From NCBI GenBank assembly GCA_963773835.1, contig CAVZCQ010000004.1:310001-374000 (forward strand): a DNA stretch of 64,000 bases, written 5' to 3'. This DNA is from JOPF136 sp963773835. GTDB lineage: Bacteria > Acidobacteriota > Terriglobia > Acidiferrales > UBA7541. The position numbers were made by a program, and so were the translations under genes. The notes under the pieces were generated by a model that was given only the letters and a program-made list of their open reading frames with translations, had not been told where the DNA came from and ran no database searches. This document shows positions 49,667 to 56,551 of this stretch, piece by piece. Each line of letters begins with the position of its first letter. The first letter of the stretch is position 1.

Positions 49667-50290
49667 ATGATCCACGTTCTTCGCGAATCGAAACGCGCAC
49701 CGGCAGACATCGCCGACCGCGTCACCCGCGCCGGCGGCCTGAATCCCTACGGCCGTCCCAACTTCCGCGTGGTGTGGGGCTGGTCGCGGCTCACCTGGAT
49801 CGGCGGCAAATGGACGGATCGCGATCCCGCAACCGGCGGCATCCTCCGCGAAGTGGTGGAACTGCGCCGCGTCCCCAAATATCTGCCGCACGACCGCTGG
49901 CACCTGGAGCGCTGGCTTCCGCCCGTGCTCTACGGCCCTCCGGACGAGTGGTACGCGAACACGGTGGAACACGCAGATGGGCCGTCCCGAAGCTTCGGGA
50001 TCCCGGCTCTCGGCCCGTATCCCCGCGAGGGCGAATACGAGCACTGCCTGACGCTCGAAGGCCCGCGCGGCGAATTTCTCCCGCTTTCCGCCGCGGCGGT
50101 GGAATGGGTCATCCGCGCCATCGAATTCTCGCGCGCGATTCCGCCCGGTGAGCGCCGCCGCGCCATCGCCGATCGCGAAGCGAAGAAGGACGCCGACTAC
50201 GAATCCTGGGCCTATGCCCGCCTGGACGACGCCGTCCCGGCCTTCCACGCCCAGCCCTTCGTAACCGTTCCGCGCGGCGAATCTTCGTAG
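49667..50290 (+). CDS. Phage-module protein, 207 residues
   Basis: MIHVLRESKRAPADIADRVT, NPYGRPNFRVVWGWSRLTWI, KYLPHDRWHLERWLPPVLYG. Aromatic-rich and soluble, without a signal peptide; position after capsid suggests a head-completion or decoration role. A palindrome tcccgaagcttcggga (49985-50000) is read in frame as PSRSFGIPA. TAG stop lies in a REP. Confidence 0.55.
   Translation: MIHVLRESKRAPADIADRVTRAGGLNPYGRPNFRVVWGWSRLTWIGGKWTDRDPATGGILREVVELRRVPKYLPHDRWHLERWLPPVLYGPPDEWYANTVEHADGPSRSFGIPALGPYPREGEYEHCLTLEGPRGEFLPLSAAAVEWVIRAIEFSRAIPPGERRRAIADREAKKDADYESWAYARLDDAVPAFHAQPFVTVPRGESS
49985..50000. repeat. 16-bp palindrome within coding
   Basis: tcccgaagcttcggga; same core as 38050 and 48096. 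Confidence 0.85.
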
Positions 50291-50372
50291 GGGCACGGCA
50301 TGCCGTGCCCCTACCACCTCGGCCGTATCCGCCGGGACGGTTTTGTAGGGGCGGACCCATGTGTCCGCCCTC
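50287..50372. repeat. Two REPs in tandem
   Basis: 28-bp perfect palindrome gtaggggcacggca... (50287-50314; TAG is the gene stop) and GTAGGGGCGGACCC-atgt-gtccgccctc (50345-50372). Confidence 0.93.
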
Positions 50373-50406
50373 TTTCTTCGTTCTCGCAATCTGAGGAGGT
50401 CTCCAC

Positions 50407-51105
50407 GTGACCGACCGCCGTGAATATCTGAATCGCGACGACTTGGCCGTCATCGCCAATATCTCCGACCAGGAATTCCATTCCGACCAGGCCGGCCTGG
50501 GCCTCTACACCATTCCCGCCTGCCCGCCCGGCCAGCTCTGCGCCGTTCTCACCGTCTACGGCCGCACGGAGCTGTACGACATGGGCGACGACCGCAAAGG
50601 CGAACGCTACTGGGCCGCTCGCGTCATCGCCAAATCCGTGCTGGCCGAACACAACCCCGACGCCGACCTGCGCCGTTACGGAGTCTTCCTGTGCGCCGGC
50701 GACGTTCCGCTGGAGGCGGAGCTGCGCGACGCCGGGCTGCGCCGCGACGCGTATTTCTACGAGCAGGTCCAACAGGCGGACGCGCTGTATGCCCGCACTC
50801 CCAACCGTCCCGAATTCATCTCCGACGTGCAGCGGCGCGCCGCGCGCCAACTCGGACTCGACCGCCCGTGGCTGGTGAAAATCGCGCCCATGCAGGAATG
50901 TCCCGTCTGCGGCGACCCGATCAAAATCGGCGTGGCCGTCTGCCGCCATTGCGGCGCCGTGCTGGATGAAGCCAAAGCCGCGCGCTACAGCGTGCCTGCC
51001 CTGGCGGGCGTCCATCGCGCGCCGGAGATGGTCAGCGTCACCGTGCCGGCCGCAGGGCCGGAATCCGGCGCCGCGCCCCCACAGGCCAAAGGCCATCGCA
51101 TCTGA
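50407..51105 (+). CDS. Phage-module protein with C-terminal zinc ribbon
   Basis: 232 residues, GTG start behind tgaggaggt. The N-terminal part (REYLNRDDLAVIANISDQEF, ERYWAARVIAKSVLAEHNPD) is helical; near the end ECPVCGDPIKIGVAVCRHCG forms a CxxC-x10-CxxC zinc ribbon. Its tail is Ala/Pro-rich. Role unknown, possibly head assembly or DNA binding. Confidence 0.6.
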   Translation: MTDRREYLNRDDLAVIANISDQEFHSDQAGLGLYTIPACPPGQLCAVLTVYGRTELYDMGDDRKGERYWAARVIAKSVLAEHNPDADLRRYGVFLCAGDVPLEAELRDAGLRRDAYFYEQVQQADALYARTPNRPEFISDVQRRAARQLGLDRPWLVKIAPMQECPVCGDPIKIGVAVCRHCGAVLDEAKAARYSVPALAGVHRAPEMVSVTVPAAGPESGAAPPQAKGHRI

Positions 51106-51127
51106 TGCTGGCTCGCGTGATCGCGGT

Positions 51128-51155
51128 GTAGGGGCACGGCATGCCGTGCCCCTAC
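51128..51155. repeat. REP, 28-bp perfect palindrome
   Basis: gtaggggcacggca and its exact reverse complement. Confidence 0.95.
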
Positions 51156-51179
51156 CGGCTACCAACGCTCCGCAGCGGT

Positions 51180-51206
51180 CTCTGTATCCTCCGTGTTAAA
51201 TTCCTT
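51180..51206. repeat. C-rich microarray unit
   Basis: tctgtatcctccgtgttaaattcc, like the array tails at 10385 and 18265. Confidence 0.35.
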
Positions 51207-51235
51207 CCCTCAGCCGGTCTGAGGAGGTCATTCGC

Positions 51236-54061
51236 ATGCGCCTTCGCGTATTCATCATCGTGACTCTGGCCCTGTTTCTCCCGCTCACCGCGCGCGCCCA
51301 GGGCTCGCGGAAGGACGACATCGTCCTCAACCGTTTCGGCCAGCCGGTGGCCGGCGCTTCCATCACCGTATGCACTTCCGGCGCCACGGGCACGCCCTGC
51401 TCGCCACTGGCCAGCATTTATTCCGACGTGGCGCTCACGCAGCCGCTCTTGAACCCGCTCACCTCCGACGGCCAGGGCAACTATCACTTCTACGCCTCGC
51501 CCGGCCGCTACATGGTTCAAATCTCCGGCGCCGGCGTCAGTGCCACCACGATCCCCGACGTTCTTCTCCCCGCGGATCCGACCTCGCCCAGCTTCCAGTC
51601 TCTCAGCGTCACGCAGAACATCAGCGCGCTCAACCTGAACCTCTCCGGCAACCTCACCGTGAGCGGAGGCGTCAGCTCGCCCTCCACGCTGAGCGCCCCG
51701 CAGCAGGGCAGCGCCGCTCCCGTCCAGATTGGTCCGCACTGGTATCCCGGCACGGCCACGGGCCTGTGCAGTGTGCCCGCCGCGCCGGCGGTGGCTACGG
51801 AAACGGTTTCCAGCGGCACCGGCAACTTCTCGAGCGCCACCACCTATTACGTGAAAATCACGCTCTTCAACCGCAACGGCCAGACCACCGCCAGCCCCGC
51901 AACGGCCTACACTCCCGCCTCCGGCTCGACCAACCGCATGCTGGTGCAGATGGCGGACTCCAGCTACCGCTCCGGGTGCTACGGCTATCGCGTTTACGTC
52001 AGCTCTTCCGGCGTCAACGGCACCTACTATCCCGCGCAGGCCTGGACGCTTCCCACGGTCGCCTTTTCCAGCCTCGCGCGAAATGCCGCCGGCCTCGTCA
52101 CCGCGGTCACTACCGCGAACCACGGCTTCATCCCCGGCGAGCAGATCACAGTCTCCGGCACCAGCGGCGGCTCGACCAATTTCAACGGCACGTTCACGCT
52201 GATCGGCCAGCAGGGCTCGTCGCCCACGAAGCTGTTCTGGTTTCAGTCCGGGGGCGCAGACAGCGGAGCGTCGGGCGGCACCGGCACGGTCATCGCCGGC
52301 CTGGGCTCTGATTCGTTCGGCCATATGGCGCCCGGCGATTTTATCGTCGCCACCGCCCCGACCAGCGGCAGCCCGCCACCCGCGACCAACACGGCCACGA
52401 TCGACCCGGACCAGGTGGCGCTAAACGCAACCTGCAACTACACAGCAAACTCCTGCACCCAGGGCGGATACGACGTGCCGCAGGGAACCATCACCGGCAC
52501 CACGCCGCTCATCGTCTCGAACCAGCAGACCGTGACCGGTGTGAACACCGGCGGCGCCAGCGGCAAATCGGGACGGAACTGCTCCTGGACCGACCTCAAC
52601 CTCGCCTGCATCATGGTGATGGGCACCGCCAACGGCGTGCGCATTCAGGGCCTGGACATTCAGAGCGCGTGCAACGGCATCATGGTGACCGGCTGGTCCA
52701 ACGGATTCGCGGGCTCCAACAGTTTCTTCACAAACAACAACATCACCACGACCACCTACAACGGCGTGTGCGCAGCAGTTCGCTACCACAGCGGATCCTG
52801 GTACGAGCAGCACTGGATTGGAAACTATCTGACCGGCGACCTCGCAGACGTGCTGGTGGAAAGCGTCTCGGGAGGCGGCTTCTCATTTTCGCGAGGGCGA
52901 TGGAACGCGGCGAGCGAATCCGCGGCGGGCTACTTCACCAACGGCTTCCTGAGCGTCTCCAGCGTGACCGACCCGGACCGCGCGGTGAACCGCGTCTCGT
53001 TTCCCAACGGGCTTGGGCTCGTGAACTTCGATTCCATCTATTTCATCGAGGGCGGCACCGGAACGGTCTTCGAGTGCATCAACATCGGCTGCATGCTCTC
53101 GAACCTCGAACCGGCGGACTCCGCCGTGATCTCGGGCACCCCGGCGGCGGTGCGCTTCGGGAGCGACGCAAACATCGGAAGCAACGGCGTGTTGCTCGAT
53201 TTCTCGATGAACAACACGCGATTCGGGAGCGGCGCGTTTCCCGCCGTCCTCCAGTTCAGCGGCAACAACGGCCTGGGGCTCATCAACATCACCAACTCGT
53301 TTACGGGCGCGGTTGATTTCAACAACATTGGCGGGATCGCGGTCAACTTCATCGGCACCAACGTCCATCCCTGGGAAGGCGCCAGCGCCGGTAAGCTGCT
53401 GAACATGACCGCAACCGACCGCGTGAACGTCCAGGATGTCCCTTCCGACGGCAGCAGCGACTCCGGCTGGGCCATGCACCAGTTCATGGGTGGAATCCGT
53501 TTCTGCGCCGACGGCAATTTGTGCGTGCCCAACGTATATCTGGAAACTCGCAACTATAACAACAGCGCCTATGGGATGTTCTGGTTCGCGGGCAATCCGG
53601 CCACGGCGGCGAATCAGTATCAGAACTGCCAGTTTAACTCAGGGGCGCAATGCAATTGGCTGGAGAACGACGGCGCGACCCCGCTTTTCCAGGTGGATGC
53701 TTCCAACGGCGGCCGCAACCAGGTGAATTTGTGCAATCCGTCTTCGCCCGCAAACGGCAAAATCAACCTCGGATGCCCGATGATCGACAGCACGGGCGCT
53801 ACGGTGAAAGGCTCGCTTACAGCCACATCCGGCTCGATCGGCGGCTCCGCGCTGACAGTGGGGAGCTGCACCTCAGGCACCGTCAGCGTCACGGGCGCAA
53901 CAACCAGCATGGCCGTGAGCGTCTCTCCCGCCGCCGATCCCGGCGCGGGTTTCTCCTGGATGGGGTTCGTCTCCGCGAGCGGAACCGTCACCGTGCGCCT
54001 CTGCGCCATCGCCGCAGGCACGCCCACGTCCACCACCTACAACGTCCGCGTCATTCAGTAG
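51236..54061 (+). CDS. Large secreted tail-spike/fibre-like beta-helix protein
   Basis: 941 residues; ATG preceded by tgaggaggt. Signal peptide (VFIIVTLALFLPLTARAQ), an N-terminal carboxypeptidase-like domain (VLNRFGQPVAGASITVCTSG, GNYHFYASPGRYMVQISGAG), then repeats and a right-handed beta-helix region (GVRIQGLDIQSACNGIMVTG, SNSFFTNNNITTTTYNGVCA) and a C-terminal receptor-type domain (GTVTVRLCAIAAGTPTST). Beta-helix fibres bind or cleave surface polysaccharide. A Sec signal on a virion protein is unusual. Confidence 0.75.
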   Translation: MRLRVFIIVTLALFLPLTARAQGSRKDDIVLNRFGQPVAGASITVCTSGATGTPCSPLASIYSDVALTQPLLNPLTSDGQGNYHFYASPGRYMVQISGAGVSATTIPDVLLPADPTSPSFQSLSVTQNISALNLNLSGNLTVSGGVSSPSTLSAPQQGSAAPVQIGPHWYPGTATGLCSVPAAPAVATETVSSGTGNFSSATTYYVKITLFNRNGQTTASPATAYTPASGSTNRMLVQMADSSYRSGCYGYRVYVSSSGVNGTYYPAQAWTLPTVAFSSLARNAAGLVTAVTTANHGFIPGEQITVSGTSGGSTNFNGTFTLIGQQGSSPTKLFWFQSGGADSGASGGTGTVIAGLGSDSFGHMAPGDFIVATAPTSGSPPPATNTATIDPDQVALNATCNYTANSCTQGGYDVPQGTITGTTPLIVSNQQTVTGVNTGGASGKSGRNCSWTDLNLACIMVMGTANGVRIQGLDIQSACNGIMVTGWSNGFAGSNSFFTNNNITTTTYNGVCAAVRYHSGSWYEQHWIGNYLTGDLADVLVESVSGGGFSFSRGRWNAASESAAGYFTNGFLSVSSVTDPDRAVNRVSFPNGLGLVNFDSIYFIEGGTGTVFECINIGCMLSNLEPADSAVISGTPAAVRFGSDANIGSNGVLLDFSMNNTRFGSGAFPAVLQFSGNNGLGLINITNSFTGAVDFNNIGGIAVNFIGTNVHPWEGASAGKLLNMTATDRVNVQDVPSDGSSDSGWAMHQFMGGIRFCADGNLCVPNVYLETRNYNNSAYGMFWFAGNPATAANQYQNCQFNSGAQCNWLENDGATPLFQVDASNGGRNQVNLCNPSSPANGKINLGCPMIDSTGATVKGSLTATSGSIGGSALTVGSCTSGTVSVTGATTSMAVSVSPAADPGAGFSWMGFVSASGTVTVRLCAIAAGTPTSTTYNVRVIQ

Positions 54062-54071
54062 CGCAATCCCT

Positions 54072-54123
54072 GTAGCTCAGGTCCCGTCCCGTCCCGAGCT
54101 CTCGGGACGGGACTGACCTGAGG
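54072..54123. repeat. Composite REP hairpin
   Basis: GTAG, outer stem ctcaggt / acctgag, inner gtcccgag-ctcgggac with extra gtccc units. Between fibre gene and the small membrane protein. Confidence 0.85.
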
Positions 54124-54147
54124 CCTGTTGGTCGGTCGTCTCTATCA

Positions 54148-54408
54148 ATGGCTACCGCTTTCTGGCGCTCCGTCTTCAGCGAATCCGACGGCACGCCTAG
54201 CTTCTCCCGAGTGGCCACCGCGGTCATCGTGGGATTCTCCATGGGCTGGGTGACCGCGCTGGTCCGCCTGAACCACCAGCTTCCGGATTTCGGCGGCCTG
54301 GTGCTGCTGATCGGCACGCTCTACGGCGTCAATAAATTTTCCGGCGCCATCGGCAACCGCCCCGGCGGCGACCGTTTCGACGACCGCCGCGACGATCGCC
54401 CCAGGTAG
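54148..54408 (+). CDS. Small membrane protein, 86 residues
   Basis: Two hydrophobic stretches (VATAVIVGFSMGWVTALVRL, FGGLVLLIGTLYGVNKFSGA) then a charged Arg/Asp tail. Size and topology fit a class II holin or a membrane-linked phage protein. Its TAG stop is within a REP. Confidence 0.5.
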   Translation: MATAFWRSVFSESDGTPSFSRVATAVIVGFSMGWVTALVRLNHQLPDFGGLVLLIGTLYGVNKFSGAIGNRPGGDRFDDRRDDRPR

Positions 54409-54547
54409 CACAGGCTTTCAGCCTGTGCTCGCGACGCGACGTGGAACGCCGGGCACAATTCCACGGGCAGCCGCTGTGGTCGAGCTGAATCAATAAGTTG
54501 TCAACCTCAGCAGGCGCAAAACCGCACAGGCTGAAAGCCTGTGCTAC
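54405..54547. repeat. REP pair (BIME)
   Basis: GTAG gcacaggct-ttc-agcctgtgc (54405-54428) and gcacaggct-gaa-agcctgtgc-TAC (54524-54547). Confidence 0.92.
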
Positions 54548-54563
54548 AGGGAAGGGAACTAAC

Positions 54564-55307
54564 ATGCCAGTCGTCGGCTCTTCCGGTTACGGCACCGCCT
54601 CGGGCGTCCTCTCGCTGGTCCGTTCTCTGCTCGACGACGCCGCGGTCGCGACCGGCGACGTCTTCACCGACGCGGTGCTGATCCCGTTCGTCAACTCGGC
54701 CTATCACCAGGTCCAATTCGAGATGGCGAACAGCGGCATCGAGACGTTCATCAAAGACAACGTGGTGCTCACCGTTCCCGCCGTCACTGGCATCGACCCG
54801 TCCATCCAGGTGGTGCTCAACGACACGCAGAACCAGATGACCACCGTCACGCCCACGCCGCAGATTCCTACCGACCTGCTCGTTCCCGTCCGCATCTGGG
54901 AGCGCCAGACCGGCTCGAGCGAGCCGTTCCTTCCCATGTACCAGCGTAAAGACGGCCTGCCGTCCGAAACCCAGCAGGAACGCCTGCGCTACTGGGAATG
55001 GCGCACCGACGGAATCATTCTTCTCGGCGCCACACAGTCGAACGACATCCGCCTGCGCTACGAATCGGTACTGCCCGATGTGGTGCAGGGAAGCGATACG
55101 ATCCAGCTCCGCGGCGCGCAGGATTCCATTGCGTTCTATGCCGCGGCCCTGGCCGCGCAGTCCCGCGGCTCACCGCAGGCCGGCCAGATCGCTTCCGCGG
55201 GCGACGAAGCTCTGCGTAGAATCCTGATCCGCGGCACTCGCCGCCAGCAGCACGCCATGCACCGCCGTCGCCCCTACGGCTGGCGCTCCCAGAACGTGTT
55301 CCTCTGA
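54564..55307 (+). CDS. Head-tail adaptor-like phage protein
   Basis: 247 residues. SGVLSLVRSLLDDAAVATGD, VLIPFVNSAYHQVQFEMANS, LRYWEWRTDGIILLGATQSN and DSIAFYAAALAAQSRGSPQA resemble gp4-type adaptor proteins of short-tailed phages in layout. Ends with a basic tail (RQQHAMHRRRPYGWRSQNV). TGA stop is followed directly by a GTGG REP. Assignment by position and general character. Confidence 0.55.
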   Translation: MPVVGSSGYGTASGVLSLVRSLLDDAAVATGDVFTDAVLIPFVNSAYHQVQFEMANSGIETFIKDNVVLTVPAVTGIDPSIQVVLNDTQNQMTTVTPTPQIPTDLLVPVRIWERQTGSSEPFLPMYQRKDGLPSETQQERLRYWEWRTDGIILLGATQSNDIRLRYESVLPDVVQGSDTIQLRGAQDSIAFYAAALAAQSRGSPQAGQIASAGDEALRRILIRGTRRQQHAMHRRRPYGWRSQNVFL

Positions 55308-55405
55308 GTGGCACAGGCTTCAGCCTGTGCTCCTCAGATACGCGTAGGTCCGTCTGGCATCGCGACCCGTAGGGGCATCCCGCTACTGCGGGATCGTGCC
55401 CCTAC
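55308..55405. repeat. REPs between adaptor-like and next gene
   Basis: GTGG gcacaggc-ttca-gcctgtgc (55308-55330) and GTAGGGGCAtcccgc...gcgggatcgTGCCCCTAC (55369-55405), the latter close to the copy in the scaffold gene. Confidence 0.93.
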
Positions 55406-55452
55406 AACGCAATCCTCTTCAACCACCACGAACAGCTTCGAAGGAGCAAAAA

Positions 55453-55797
55453 ATGGCCCTGACCCTTACCGTTCATCAATTCGACGTAGATGCAACAGGC
55501 AAGCAGGTGTACGTCGCCGGCGTCGTCACCGCCAGCGGCAACTACTCGACCGGCGGCGACACGCTCGATCTCTCGAACCAGTCGTTCATTCCCTCTTCGC
55601 AGTTGCCCAAACAGGCGACGCTTTTCACTCAGACCGGCCAGGTCTACAACTACGCCTGGATCCAGGGCACCGCGCTGAACAACAGCAAAGTGAAGATCTA
55701 CGTCGCCGGCGGCACCGAGCTGTCCTCCGGCGCCTATCCCGCCGCCATCCTGAACGACGTAATCGCCTTCTCCGCCGTCTATCCGAAACTCCAGTAA
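55453..55797 (+). CDS. Phage-module protein, 114 residues
   Basis: MALTLTVHQFDVDATGKQVY, SGNYSTGGDTLDLSNQSFIP, ILNDVIAFSAVYPKLQ. Beta-rich, no signal peptide, with gaaggagc upstream. Reads like a decoration or tail-completion protein. Not recognised. Confidence 0.55.
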   Translation: MALTLTVHQFDVDATGKQVYVAGVVTASGNYSTGGDTLDLSNQSFIPSSQLPKQATLFTQTGQVYNYAWIQGTALNNSKVKIYVAGGTELSSGAYPAAILNDVIAFSAVYPKLQ

Positions 55798-55843
55798 CTC
55801 ACACAAAGCTGTTGCGGCACGATCCGCCGTCCGACGTAGTAAG

Positions 55844-56059
55844 ATGGGGCAGGAGAATCCCGTGCCCGCCGTCAAAGATCTCTCGAAACTACTCGCGGGC
55901 GTCCCCCGCGGCGCCTGGGTGGCCCTGTCCAGAGACGAAGAACGCGTATTGGCCTTCGCCTCCGAGCTCCAGGAGGTTTTGAAAAAGGCGAAAGACCTGG
56001 GTGAAGATGACCCCATCGTGACGCGTTTGCCGGAGGAAGGCTCCTCCCTATTGCTTTAG
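55844..56059 (+). CDS. Small DUF5678-like protein
   Basis: 71 residues: KLLAGVPRGAWVALSRDEER then VLAFASELQEVLKKAKDLGE and DPIVTRLPEE. The WVALxxDxxRVLAxxxxLxEVxxxAxxxG pattern resembles short DUF5678-type proteins found beside retropepsin-like genes. Only six bases separate it from the next gene. Acquired cargo in the phage module is inferred. Confidence 0.6.
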   Translation: MGQENPVPAVKDLSKLLAGVPRGAWVALSRDEERVLAFASELQEVLKKAKDLGEDDPIVTRLPEEGSSLLL

Positions 56060-56065
56060 ACCGGA

Positions 56066-56497
56066 TTGCCGACACACCGGATCAAATACGTTGAGGTCAG
56101 TTCTCCGCCGACGGGCGCATTCCCATCGGGGCGCATCGCTGCACGCCCGCTGTTGGTGGTGACCCTGATCGCAGGCGAAAAGCGTCTTACTTGCTATGCC
56201 ATCGTCGACTCGGGCGCCGACCACTGCGTATTTCCCCGCTCTTTTCTGCCTCAACTCGGCTTGGACGCTCTTTCCGGGCCTTCAGACGTGATGAGCGGCG
56301 CTGGCGGTCCGGCTGGAACGCACTTTTTCAACATCACGATGGCCGTGCAGGGTATCGCCACATTTCCCCTGTACGCGGGCTTCACAGATGGCCTAGATCG
56401 CCTTGGATTGGGTCTGCTCGGCCAGGCGGGTTTCTTCGATCGGTTTCACGTCCACTTCAAACGCTCGCAGGGCTTTTTCGAAATCGAAATTCTCTAG
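56066..56497 (+). CDS. Retropepsin-like aspartic protease
   Basis: 143 residues from TTG at 56066. CYAIVDSGADHCVFPRSFL carries the DSGA active-site motif of retroviral-type aspartic proteases, and LGLGLLGQAGFFDRFHVHF gives the matching GLLG strand. Such enzymes act as dimers. It follows the small DUF5678-like gene, a pairing known outside phages, so it is probably a moron or host insertion in the structural cluster. Confidence 0.78.
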   Translation: MPTHRIKYVEVSSPPTGAFPSGRIAARPLLVVTLIAGEKRLTCYAIVDSGADHCVFPRSFLPQLGLDALSGPSDVMSGAGGPAGTHFFNITMAVQGIATFPLYAGFTDGLDRLGLGLLGQAGFFDRFHVHFKRSQGFFEIEIL

Positions 56498-56551
56498 TTC
56501 AGCAGCAGTGCTGCTAGTCCACGCTGCTCACTTTCTGGAGCCAGATTCCGT

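Noticed and set aside
55844..56497. Phage maturation protease (prohead protease)
   Set aside because: Fold is retropepsin-like, not the serine-type or ClpP-type protease of capsid clusters, and it lies far from the capsid gene.
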